A stretch of 64,000 bases of DNA from Hirundichthys speculiger. Its lineage: Eukaryota > Chordata > Actinopteri > Beloniformes > Exocoetidae. The translations under genes and the position numbers were made by a program. Each line of letters starts with the position of its first letter. Positions within the stretch are counted from its first letter, which is position 1. The stretch spans positions 806,001 through 870,000 of the forward strand of contig JAGFBZ010000703.1 in assembly GCA_018398805.1 (NCBI GenBank). Direction: 5' to 3'. The notes under the pieces are model-generated. The model did no database searches and was not told where the DNA came from. It was given only the letters and a program-made list of their open reading frames with translations. Shown here one piece after another: positions 34,188 to 44,178 of the stretch.

Positions 34188-35231
34188 CAAGGTTATAATA
34201 GTTAACGAAAACGAACGAAATAACGAGAACTAAAATTGAGAAAACAATTTCGTTAACTGAAATAAATAAAAACGAAAATTAAAAGAAAAAAACCATAACT
34301 AACTGAAACTGTATTGCGTGTTTAGAAAACGAACTAAAACGAACGGAAATTATAGATATAATTCCCTTCGTTTTCGTCTCTACCTGGTTGGATTCATATG
34401 ATCGATTTATTCCGCTGTGGCAGTTTTACGCCATCTGACACCAGATGGCAGCACCTTACCAGAGAGGGTTAAAGCCGTGACGTCACCCGGCAACGCCATG
34501 GCGGTTGTAGGAAGAAAGAGGCAAAGTCCCGTATGGGATTTTTTTCAATACGACAACAAAACCAAAAAAAGCAAATGTCTTGTAGTGGAAACAGGCTCTG
34601 AAAAAAATATGCGGCTTGCTTCTCAAGGGGAAAAACCTGACCAACCTTAAAAGCCATTTAAGAAGCTCGCACAAGGCAGCTAATGTCGAGTATGAAAACA
34701 AGCTAGCCTCTGTGAGTCCACCGCCGCCCGAAAGAGAAGCAACATCCCGCCCAGGTGGCACAGGAAAGGAGAAGGTGGGCTCAACAATTATGGACTGCTT
34801 TCATCGACGACCAAATAGCTGCTGGTTAGTAAATACCCATGAACACACACACACTTTCCTTTTGTAATATATGCACTTTGTATGCATTCATTAAAGGAAT
34901 AGTTCACCCAAAAGTAAAAAGTCAGTCATTATTAATTCATCCTCATTTTTTAAACTTATCTTTTTTTTTTAATTTATTTTTTTTTATTATGTGATAGTCA
35001 CTCTAACCTTTTTTAATCCGGCACTTGACAAAAAACCCAAAGTGTGATAAAACTAAAACTAATACTAAAACTAATAAAAACTAACTAAAACTAAGCATTT
35101 TTGAAAATATAAAAACTATAAAACTAGTCCCACACTAAAAACTAATTAAAACTAACTGAATTGGAGGGGAAAAGGTAAAAATGAAATAAAAACTAAACTA
35201 TAATGAAAAATCCAAAACTATTATAACCTTG
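34188..35231 (+). mobile_element. hAT element, internally deleted, 1,044 bp
   Basis: The ends CAAGGTTATAATAGTT and its exact 16-bp complement AACTATTATAACCTTG are flanked by the 8-bp duplication CTGAGGAC (34180-34187 and 35232-35239). Long subterminal regions repeat AACTAAAACTAA and AACGAAAACGAA words. Only the first, BED-finger-coding part of a transposase remains. A foreign-looking stretch starting ATTAAAGGAATAGTTCACCC (about 34891-34950) resembles the end of another common fish element and may be a further nested fragment. Confidence 0.92.
34498..34860 (+). pseudogene. hAT transposase N-terminus with BED zinc finger
   Basis: ATG at 34498 opens a basic stretch, then SPVWDFFQYDNKTKKSKCLV. 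A frameshift near 34605 is needed to reach CGLLLKGKNLTNLKSHLRSS and HKAANVEYENK. Together these give the BED-finger pattern (two Cys, then His and His in a TNLKxHLxxxH context), the DNA-binding head of hAT transposases. A Pro/Glu-rich linker follows. The frame closes near 34860 without the RNase H-like catalytic domain. The catalytic part is deleted from this copy. Confidence 0.75.
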
Positions 35232-35239
35232 CTGAGGAC

Positions 35240-35560
35240 AAAGCGGGAGTCCTCTCCTACTGGTAACTGTGGTAAGGGGTGGTTAGTAGAAGAGATAAGA
35301 GTAGGAATGAGCTGTGGTGATTTCCCACCACTGACACCTGTAGTTGCTCCAATGCTTCCCACACAGGAGCTAGAGGGTGAGCCTGACTTCAGCACACTCA
35401 TCCTGGTTGGGAAACTGAGGTACAACGACACCAGTGGTGAGAAAACACGTCTGTCCTGTGGTGGGACTCTCAGCAACAGGTAAACTTATCTAATAGAACG
35501 TGAATAAATGCTCAAAAAGAGCAATAAAGCAAAGTAACAAACAAAACAGACATTACCTGA
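35240..35560. other. Spacer, unassigned
   Basis: A short open frame ends in CGGTLSNR at about 35455-35480 next to a GTAAAC donor-like site. The resemblance to a serine-protease exon end is too short to accept. Confidence 0.3.
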
Positions 35561-35569
35561 GCTAACTAT

Positions 35570-36010
35570 CTCTACCAAGACACAAGCTTCTTACTTTTCG
35601 TCGCTCCAGGAGATGGGAGGTGCTGTGATGTCTGGGAGATCTGCTCTGGCCTCGGGTCACATTCAAAACAGCTGATTGATTATGTCCTGCTGGTGTTCCA
35701 GCTAGGAGCAGCTCCTTTGGTCTCCGGGGGAATAAAGGGGTGCAGCGTTGCGATGCAGCTGGGTTGTCATCCTTCAATATGCGTCTGGAGCCGTCACATC
35801 GTCGGGCTGCGACAGTACATCACAATGCATCTTTTGCTGGTGGGCTGAAGTTGATCCTTGCAGCTGATCGGGTCAGAACCGAGTTGTTGGAGAGGGTGGA
35901 TGAAAGCGAGCGGAGGGTGTTTGTATCCAGCGGCGCGCGATCCGCATCTGTGGAAACCCCTGCTGTGTTTTGGGGGTCCGTGCCCTATGAGAGGCCCGTG
36001 ACATCATCTA
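35570..36010. promoter_or_regulatory. CpG-rich patch
   Basis: CpG dinucleotides are frequent from about 35600 and dense from 35740 to 36000 (for example GGCGCGCGATCCGC near 35932), in contrast to the CpG-poor surroundings. This could be a small CpG island or promoter, or a recently inserted GC-rich element. No TATA box, splice pattern or known gene was found to support a promoter. Confidence 0.3.
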
Positions 36011-36237
36011 CACACCTGGTTGTAAAACAATTAACCCTGCAAAGCCTGCTGGGAGTTTCAGTCATTCTGATGTCATTCCTCCACAGTCATTCCTCTGTCT
36101 CAATCATGTGCTCAGGCTTTGGTGTTGATGCAAGGCCTCTCTCCTTGTCTAGAACATGGTGTGTGGCCCAGCACAATGAACAATCATCTGAAGGAGCTGT
36201 AGATAGAGATGGGGAAAAAAAAAATCCTGTACTCTAA
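35740..36237 (+). CDS. Unassigned 165-codon open frame in the CpG patch
   Basis: This is the longest open frame here not explained by a known element. The predicted product has Arg/Ser-rich and Ala-rich parts, and a hydrophobic stretch at about residues 95-110 (SLLGVSVILMSFL). There is no recognised domain. The start ATG overlaps a reverse-strand open frame, as expected in CpG-rich DNA that lacks stop codons by composition. The frame runs out into AT-rich DNA with an A-run just before its stop. I regard it as probably non-coding, but it is the best unexplained frame. Confidence 0.15.
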   Translation: MQRCDAAGLSSFNMRLEPSHRRAATVHHNASFAGGLKLILAADRVRTELLERVDESERRVFVSSGARSASVETPAVFWGSVPYERPVTSSTHLVVKQLTLQSLLGVSVILMSFLHSHSSVSIMCSGFGVDARPLSLSRTWCVAQHNEQSSEGAVDRDGEKKNPVL

Positions 36238-36240
36238 GTT

Positions 36241-39200
36241 GCTATTCATCACATTTGCTAATATGAAAGATTTAAGACAACCAAGAGACTGACCCTCAAC
36301 TCTCATCACAGCTTAAGCACTTTAACTTCATGTGCAGAGAGAGAGAGACCAACTGATCCTGGGCACAGGTCACACTCTTGTAAATCAATATACTTAGGAA
36401 TAGGAATAGGAATAATACTCAGAGCATTGTTTTTTTTTTTTTTTTTTTTTTTTTTTGCAGAAATGTCCAACACATGTATATACATAGAAAGGGTATTTTA
36501 GGGGTCAGAAAGACAACTGTAGATACCAAAGTAATCTGTGTATGTATTTGTGGAAACACTTCACCAATGTTTTGTCAGAGAAGTTCTGGTCGTGGACTTC
36601 ATGATACAAAATGATATCAGCTATTTGCAACTAAATTGACTATATTTATATAGCATTTTTGCAGTCTTGTTGGCAAATTATGTTACTTTTTTTTTCAAGA
36701 GAATCACTTCAGCATTTTCCAATAGCACTGTCAGCTGCATGTCTTTGTCTTCTTCAGGGTCCTAGCATGCTACTGCATAAATAAAGGACGAAATAACTTA
36801 GTTTAGCTGAAGCTGTGTTAAATTAATTTCTCATGGCACTTCTTCCCTGAATCATCGTCCCACATCTCCCATACACCTGAACAGAAACCACATGCGACCA
36901 CACCTGCAAAATCAAAACGTAAGAGAGAAGCACGTGGGTTAACCCTGGAATGCTCGCGTGGCTAAGATGAACTGGGACTGGGAATCAGAATTTAGGGACT
37001 GACTGTATATGCTGAATAGTGGTATTTGGTCAAAGGTGTGTATAACCAGAGACCAGAATCCAGGCAAGCAATGAGGAAACATGCAGCAGGAGGAAGACAA
37101 TCTGGTGTAAGAGGACAAATAAATAAAAGAAACGAAACTGACGCAGTGATCTGGGACAACACACTTAGATATGTTGAAGCTTCTTTCATTTACATTATTG
37201 TCAGAATGTGGAGATTTTTAAATTACTTGGATTACTTTTCTGTGCAGTTATTAAGTTTAGTGTGTGTAAAAAGGTGATGTGAATTTGCTGTTTATATCAA
37301 AACAACAACAACAACAATTATTTATTGCTCACGTTCAAGGTCCAGCCAGTGCAGTATGACTTTAAGTTTCAGAGGAGATCATGGCTGGAGATGTAAGCTG
37401 GGTGAAACGTAATATCAGGAAATGTGAACACCAGGCTGAATGACGTGTTTTAAGTCTGCCACAAAGTGACAAACTGAATTTACTGTATGTCCAAGTTTTA
37501 GAGATGGTCTCTTCAAATACCCAAATGCAATAACTGACAGTGGCAACTTCCTGTGAACACTGTGCAGTGGAAGCGGTCCTAGAGTGATAACCACAGCTCT
37601 CTCTCTTTCACCACGCTCTTATCTGCCTCAGTTATACATTTAGTGAGCAGGGGCCTGTATGCTAAAATTAGACTTCGTCCAAACTGCAAAGGTAGGGATG
37701 GGGAGCTGCCCTGAATGTCTGTTTTATTGTTGTTAAACCTGATGTAGCAGCTAAAGGTTTTTAGTCATTAACATAAAATATTAAACTTTCTCTTTGTCAA
37801 AGTGCATTTATTTTGAATGACTTTTAGACTTTTTATAATTTAACTTATCAGCCAGCATTTTACCTCTTTTTCTTTTGCAGACTAAGCCAACATGCCAGGC
37901 CACCTGAGCAGTTTTATTAGTTTTATTCACACAGACTGAACTGTTGAAACTGTACAGTAAAAATATAACTGGAAATGCAGCTTTTATTTGCAACGTTTTG
38001 GTCACATAAAGGAGGGAGGGGGTTTAAGAGAGTCGAAAAAGCTCAACTGAATTAATTCAGATTGATTTATGCAAAAAAGTAAACTTCTTTTAGTGTGGCT
38101 AGAATAATTGTAGGCGTCACTTATTAAAGGTGAATGAAAAATGAACTGTTTCTCCTGCACATTAAATGCTCTGTCCTTCCCCTCTGCAGTCGTGCAACTA
38201 ACTCACTGTCATTAGTAAAAACGCTTGGCATTTCCACGCTCTGCCTGTTCCAATATTATTTCCTCCTTTACCCTTTTGTGGTGCTTATGGTTGCAAGAAT
38301 GTTTCTACGTTTTTGTTGTTTTTAATCATCTGCATAATGGCAGCTTCTAGCATGCTTCACATTGGGAATGTAAATGAACTGAGTTCATAAATCAGTTTTA
38401 TTCCAAGAACTGCTAATGGCAGATAACATTCTAACATAAACTTAATCCTATCGCATCTTTGCCTTTCTGTAGAGGTCAGCAGCCTCAGTATCTGTGCTCT
38501 GTTTGAATGGCCCCCAGAGTATTGAGTACTGAACCTGGGTCCATCACGTCCACCTCTTCCACTGATCCAGCGATGACAGATTCCACCCCCACCCTCCTCC
38601 AAGTCTAGATCTTCCCCGGAGCTCCTCTGGTGCCTGGCCACGTTTGTGCCCTTGGAACAGCAGCTCCCATGGGTGGGCTCTCAACCGACTGTCAGTTACC
38701 ACAACATCCAGCTTCCATCCAGGATGTACAAGCGCTGCCACTGCTGGCAGTTATCTCCATATGTTTTGATATTAGAGCAGCCCTTATCTCACTTTGACAG
38801 TCACATCGTGACTAGATGTTGCCCTTATAAGACTGGCACAAACATTCATGCCCTCAGTACCACCATGGGAGGAAGATGTGGAGAGATGACAGCTATATAA
38901 AGTTTACCCAGCCATCCCATGAGCGACTCCAGAGATTGACCAAGTGACCTGAAGAGACTCCAGTCTAAACTGAAGAGGTCAGTGCCGGTGCCTGGTTACT
39001 TTTCAGTCCTTCACAGTTTGAAATCTTTGGTTGAACTTGCATACTTTTTGTGTCGTTCTCCTGTTTGTATGTTTAGCAGGAGAAAGACACAAAAATATCC
39101 ACGAGTATGACTGTATACTCTATAATAAGCTAAAGAGCTTTAGAACTGGTATATACTTTACGTTCTTACGAGATATCAAATCAGCAGATGTATTTACTAA

Positions 39201-39354
39201 ATCTGCATAGTAATTTTATTACTATGTAATTACACCAAAATATATGTATAAGCTACAGCAAAAGAATAAAAAGAATTTTAAAAAAGAAAGTTGAAGTTTC
39301 TAAAGGAATACAATCAGGTACTTGACTTTGTAAATGAACATATCATGTTAATGC
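36241..39354. other. Gene-free stretch
   Basis: No gene or element is recognised. T-run at about 36430-36456. A slightly GC-richer patch at 38480-38900 has open frames on both strands without motifs. Confidence 0.45.
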
Positions 39355-39810
39355 TGGTCAGCACTGTTGCCTCACAGCTAGAAGGTTCCTGGTTTGAACC
39401 TCAGCAGGGGCTTTTCTGTGCAGCGTTTGCATGATCTCCCCGTGCTTGCGTGGGTTTCCTCCCAGAGTCCCGTAGGAGTGGTTATGAGTGTGAGTGGTTG
39501 TTCGTCTACATGTGGCCCCAGGGGCGCCGCTAGGGATTTTGGGCCCCATGAAAAGAATCTTTACCGGGCCCCCCAACGCAGCAGCGAAATTTGTTGATGC
39601 TATTTTTGATCATCATTAGGGGCCTCTCTGGGCCCCCCTCCATCATGGGCCCCTATAATCCGTATCCTTTACCCCCCCTTTTCGGCGCCCCAGTGTGGCC
39701 CTGTGATGGACTCTGACCTGTCCAGGGTGAACCCCTAACCCTTGGACTGATAGATTCCAGCAGATCCCTGAGACCCTGCAGGATTAAGCAGGTATAGATA
39801 ATAGATGGAT
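39355..39810 (+). mobile_element. Common teleost interspersed repeat with GGATGG tail
   Basis: It contains GCACTGTTGCCTCACAGC, AGGTTCCTGGTTTGAACCTC (tRNA B-box-like GGTTTGAACC), CTCCCCGTGCTTGCGTGGGT and, after an inserted element, CCCTGTGATGGACTCTGACC, TGTCCAGGGTGAACCCC, and a tail of AGATAATAGATGGATGGATG. I recognise this order as a very common vertebrate/teleost repeat, often ending in (GGAT)n; I do not name the family. It is interrupted by a 175-bp hAT-like element at 39519-39693. A minus-strand fragment of the same repeat lies at about 53519-53590. Confidence 0.75.
39519..39693. mobile_element. hAT-like miniature element inside the repeat, 175 bp
   Basis: It starts CAGGGGCGCCGCTAGGG and ends CGGCGCCCCAG. 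The exact 8-bp duplication TGTGGCCC flanks it at 39511-39518 and 39694-39701. The body is rich in GGGCCCC words. It inserted after the surrounding repeat, whose two halves join properly once it is removed. Confidence 0.9.
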
Positions 39811-41734
39811 GGATGCTGCCTACACAAATATGCTTAAGATGAAATTGTAGGATCAGTAACAACTGTCTATGGCAAATATGTAAATATTACAGAGAGTTTA
39901 TTTTTGTGCTGTTTATGTTATTTGTTTAACTTAACAGTTTAGTTAGCCTTTGCACAAGCTCAGGTTAGTTTGCAGACCAGCATTTGAGATTGGAGAAGTG
40001 GATGTTTCTGAACATCAAGAGCGTTAACATTATTACTGTTAAGTGAAAACTGGGTTATTTAAGATGTATGCTTTTCAACCAAATCTCAGCTGACATGAGG
40101 GTTTAGCTGTGCAAGCTGTACTGCTATCTTTTCCTCTGGTCACCGCTGTTAGCCACATTGAACATGATGTACACCTCTCACAAACAAATGTCATTCATTG
40201 GACACAAAGTTTGAATATGGGGAAAGTTCAGTTGCAGCCCTGTTATCTTCTCTAAGTCACTAAACCTCTTGTTACCGTTACATACGATGTTTTTTAATCA
40301 ATGTAATATGAGCATTTGTTTGATTTGACTGGAAACAGTGATTTATAGATTTCAGAATACTTTGTAAATATGTTATATACTAAATTATATTGATGTAGGC
40401 ATTGTTTTTAATGCACTGTGACACTGAAAACAATCTGCATATTATACTGTATCTATCTTTTTATTTTTTTCTAGGTGACATCTGAACTGTTGCCAGGGTA
40501 ACAGATGTGGCTTGCCACGAGAGAGCAGGTTGCCACTTGTAGCAGAGGCTGCTATGCACACTCAGGACATTTCCACGCATGACAGTTTGTGTCTGGCCAC
40601 AGCTGGAAAGCATTTCCATCGTCTCAGGCAGTTCTCCTCTTGAAACTGATTTTTCATTTAAATTAATTTGGCTTTTGACAGATATATCACAGTTTTGCTG
40701 AAAACTTCCCTGAAAAGATTAGAAAAATAGTCAAACGCTGCATTAGGGATATAATTGTCTTACATTTCACACAACTGTAATGTTTGTCTCATGTGTTACA
40801 GATTATGAACTGATCTGATCCTCCATGTTTTCCAGGTCCCATCACCACATGTGGATGAAGTGTTGAAGATCCTTCTTCATCCCTGAGGATCTTCATCTTC
40901 ATTTTAAATGTTACAGTAATCTGCCTGATAATAAAACTGTCAGCACACAGAGGTGTGGATGCTTCCGCTGTCTGAAAAAGTTCCCAGTAACAAAAATGAA
41001 TATTAACTTTTCCCTGCAGTTTTGTGCATTTCTGTTTTATTTAACATCCATGTAAATATTACAGGGGAAATGATTTCCCATGGACATACAAACCTGGAGA
41101 GCGTTGTGCAGATGTTAAAACTATTCTGGAGAGAAAACACATATGAGCGCTGGCTGGAGACCAGGATGACCATGATGAGTAGTTGGTTTGTACGTTGTGG
41201 TTTTTTGGTGACCTTAAAAGTTTTAACAAAGTCAAGAGACAAAGAGATGGTTAATAAGATTTAAAAAATTAAATTTAAAAAAAGGCATATTCTTGACCCA
41301 CAACTGAGGACGTTTCAACAACGTGTTTTCAAATATGCAATATGTATTTATTTAAAATATGCAATGTGTTGGCTTTTTCATATATTTAAAATTACTAATA
41401 AGTTCAAATTTCTCTGCAGTTTGTGGATCTCGGAAAATAAATAAATGAATTAATTAATCTAAGAGGGAATGATAAAAAAAAAACAAACCTGATATTTTGG
41501 TTTCACTGGCTTTATTCTAACAGCAAACAACTGTCCCGCCTCTTTAAATGTTTATTTATTTTTTGTGTGAGTAAGGCACCACAATAGATTTTTTTTTTTT
41601 TTTTTTTTACTTTTGGATACAGAACAATTTTTGGAAATCAAAATAAAATCTGAAATAAAAAATCAGACTGGGAATTTAGCACTGTTTATTATATTAAGAT
41701 TTACAGGGTATACAAGGGATAAAACCCTCAACAC
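39811..41734. other. Gene-free stretch
   Basis: No gene. It contains one perfect X-box-like site (40489-40502) in a patch of mixed composition at 40470-40700. A T-run lies near 41590-41608. Confidence 0.5.
40489..40502. promoter_or_regulatory. X-box-like RFX site GTTGCCAGGGTAAC
   Basis: It fits the RFX X-box pattern GTNRCC N(0-3) RGYAAC with a 2-base spacer and nearly palindromic halves. Such sites drive ciliary and MHC genes in vertebrates. A single match in 64 kb can arise by chance and no promoter context is visible. Confidence 0.3.
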
Positions 41735-42183
41735 CAGTGGTCCACAACGTTTTTTGCTCCACAGAACCAGTTTAATGTCAGGCAATATTTTCACGGACCG
41801 GTCAGTAAAATGTGTCAGAGATAAATACAACAAAATAAAATGATACGACCGGCATAAAAACTGTGGTATTTTCTATATATTATAATAAACGTAAATCCGC
41901 TGTATATTCACGTGCAACTTTATGAGTAGCGTCCTCGTAACATCGCACAGAACATGGGTAACATCCTCTGGAAAGACACTTTCCAAAGATGTTTGCTTTT
42001 ACTCATTTTGTCACGTGACCCAGACACGGGTCTGGAAGTCTTGTTTCATGTGTCAAGAGTAAGTCATAGACAGACTTTGTTGTTTTCATTTGATAGATAA
42101 AGCTGATTTGATTTCATGTTTTCAAATAAAACATCATTTAGACTGGGAAAGTAAATAAAACAGCATTTGGAAGTTTTTTTTTT
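41735..42183. mobile_element. Truncated second copy of the 32.9-kb hAT-like element
   Basis: It starts CAGTGGTCCACAACGTTTTTTGC and follows the 32941-33421 element through its T-run at about 42174-42185. It then ends without the GGTTGGGGACCCCTG end. No right-hand duplication is found. The sequence beyond is a C-tract and then piggyBac coding sequence, so the right end was probably lost when these became joined. Confidence 0.85.
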
Positions 42184-42187
42184 TTCA

Positions 42188-42226
42188 CTTCCCCCCCACC
42201 CCCCCCCAGGCCCCCCCCCCCCCCCA
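42188..42226. repeat. C-rich low-complexity tract
   Basis: C-runs broken by A and AGG, lying exactly between the truncated hAT-like copy and the piggyBac coding region. It may mark a rearrangement or replication-slippage joint. Confidence 0.93.
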
Positions 42227-42254
42227 CAGCACCCCAGCTGCTAACATCATACTG

Positions 42255-43265
42255 ATGGTACCAGGGCCCAAACGTTATGCGGTCACTCATGTTCAGGATA
42301 TGAAGTCATCCTTTGAGCTGCTGATTCCTGATTCAGTTCAGAAAATGATTCTGGACATAACCAATCTTTCGGGGAGACGTGTTTTCAGGGACCAGTGGAA
42401 AGAGATGGACATCATGCATGTGCATGACTACTTTGGCATCATCATCCTTGCTGGTGTCTACAGGTCAAGAGGAGCTGACTGAAAGTCTGTGGGATGCTGA
42501 GACAGGGAGAGCGATTTTTCGAGCCACAATGTCTCTGAAGAGCTTCCGTGTGTTCTTTAGGATCATCAGATTTGACAACTGGGAATCAAGACCTGTTAGA
42601 CAGCGGGGGGACAAGTTGGCAGCAATCCTCGCTGTGTGGGACCAGTGGGTGGACCAGCCTCCCCGTCTTTATAACCCTGGGCCCGATGTAACTGTGGACC
42701 AACGGCTTTTGGGGTTTAGAGATCGCTGCCCTTTCAGGCAGTATCTGCCCTCAAAACCAGCAAGGTACCAAAGGAAGCTCCAAAGAAGAAGACTTTTCCT
42801 TGAGGAGCTAGGGAAGGCACTGGTGACACCGCACATCCAAAGACGACAGCATGTGCTCATGACCCCAGCTTCTCTATCCACAGCGAGGGGAATGTTAGAG
42901 GCTCCAGCTGCCTCACCTGCACAACTCACACAACTCACACAACCGCAACCTCAAGCTTCTGAAGTAAGTGTCCTCTTGCAGTTGTGTGTGTGTGTGTATG
43001 TGTGTGATTTTAGAAATAAATAAAATAAATCCTGGACTTATTGTCTTTTCATTATTCTCGGTTGCAGCCAGTGGCAAGGAGGAGGCATTGCGAGGTGTGT
43101 GGACCATCAAAGGACACAAACACACAAACCACATGCAGAAACTGTAAAAATACATCTGTGGTGCACATACTGCTAAATTTTGTGATGCATGTGTTTTGTA
43201 AACTTTTTCTCCAAGCACCACACCCATGTTGCAAGAACTATGCCTCATTTGTTAATTTCATAAGA
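42255..43265 (+). pseudogene. piggyBac transposase, internally deleted, two exons
   Basis: The first frame (42255-42482) gives SFELLIPDSVQKMI and DITNLSGRRVFRDQWKEMD, then FGIIILAGVYRSRGA. One frameshift near 42475-42482 leads to TESLWDAETGRAIFRATMSL, RIIRFDNWESRPVRQRGDK and YNPGPDVTVDQRLLGFRDRC, the last holding the first catalytic Asp. After SKPARY the frame jumps to RRRLFLEELGKALVTPHIQ, so the region with the other two catalytic Asp residues is gone. The junction keeps the reading frame. Exon 2 (43068 onward) starts VARRRHCEVCGPSKD and TTCRNCK, the C-terminal Cys-rich DNA-binding domain. It is inactive as a transposase. Confidence 0.85.
42964..43067 (+). other. Intron in the piggyBac relic
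   Basis: GTAAGTG at the 5' side and TTGCAG at the 3' side, 104 bp. Removing it joins QASE to PVARRRHCEVC in phase 0, the expected order for this family. It contains a GT microsatellite at about 42983-43005. Confidence 0.65.
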
Positions 43266-43955
43266 TAAAAGTGATTGATTGAAGTTTAAGTTGATGAATT
43301 GAGTTTGCATTCAAAATAATAAATGTTAATAAATACATTGTCTCATTTCGTTTTCTCCAAGATAAGCATAATTTATGACACCCAAGTATTGAGTTAAAGT
43401 GGATTTTTAACATCAGTTATACCCTTATGACAAAATAATGAATCCCACTTCCAATGTTAATTGTGTTCTAGTAGAGACTGATTACAATCATTAAACATAT
43501 ATGTTATCTCTATTGGTTGAAATTGAGATAAAGATAATATATGTTAATGGTTTTTCAAGAAAGATTTTATTTCAGAATTGTTTTTAAAACCCTAAATGTA
43601 TTTCGGGTCAATTTGACGGAAGGGATGCCAGAGGGTCCTTAAACGTGAACTCCATACAAGGGTTAAATAAAGCTGCAAAAGACACTTGTGACCCAAACAT
43701 TTTACATATAAATTCAGTAAATCTAAAGCAACGACATATTAAATCACACAAAACAGAAAGTGCGTCTCTCAGGACAGGGGTTTAATAGAGCTGTGACTGG
43801 TTTGTCTGTGAATAACAAAACTCCTGTTCAAGTATTGTACCCATAACAAAGAAATGCATCTGTGCAGCCTTTAGTGATTGAGGTGAGGTAGGCATTTGTT
43901 AAGATGTAAAGTCAAATGTTTTTTTCAAATATATAATAAAGTAAATGCACTAGTA
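43266..43955. other. piggyBac 3' region and spacer
   Basis: To 43662 this is the element's 3' untranslated part. Beyond it, unique AT-rich DNA without features. Confidence 0.5.
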
Positions 43956-44178
43956 CAAGGGTGGCAAATCCCAGTCCTGGAGGGCCACTGTCCTGCATGT
44001 CTCAAACATTTCCCTTCCACAACACACCTGATTTTAATGAATGGATCACCATCAGCTTGTCATCCAGGTCTGCACAAGACTGTTAACAACCATTCATTTG
44101 AATCAGATGGGCTGCAGCAGGGAAACATCGAAGACATGCACGACAGCGGTCTTTGAAGACTGGATTTGTCCACTTCTG
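43956..44178. mobile_element. Diverged relative of the 213-bp hAT-like element
   Basis: It shares with 4974-5186 the words CTGGAGGGCC, CTGTCCTGCAT, ACACACCTGATT, CATTCATTTGAATCAG, GACAGCGG and a TGTCCAC end. The ends are degraded and no 8-bp duplication is left, so it is an older copy. Confidence 0.8.

Larger units (their letters stand above)
42240..43662 (+). mobile_element. piggyBac-type transposon remnant, 5' end lost
   Basis: A piggyBac transposase relic is followed by a 3' non-coding part with TTTCGGGTCAATTTGACGG. The element ends CTCCATACAAGGG directly before TTAA (43663-43666), the obligatory piggyBac target. The left end and left TTAA are not found. The CCCTTGTATGG end (read inward) resembles the CCCTTGTGTG ends of the element at 55454-56961, so the two may be related but are not the same family. 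Confidence 0.8.

Noticed and set aside
35229..35483. Possible serine-protease exon ending CGGTLSNR before GTAAAC
   Set aside because: Only about eight residues fit, no catalytic His exon follows, and the frame begins in the end of a hAT element.
36940..36960. TTAACCCTGGAATGC as a piggyBac end
   Set aside because: No matching opposite end with TTAA was found nearby and the resemblance to CCCTTG ends is weak.
38357..38900. Cluster of open frames on both strands
   Set aside because: Mutually overlapping in several frames, with no motif. Local composition explains them.
39380..39420. tRNA gene suggested by GGTTTGAACC
   Set aside because: Only the B-box-like word is present, with no cloverleaf or A box in range. 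It belongs to an interspersed repeat.
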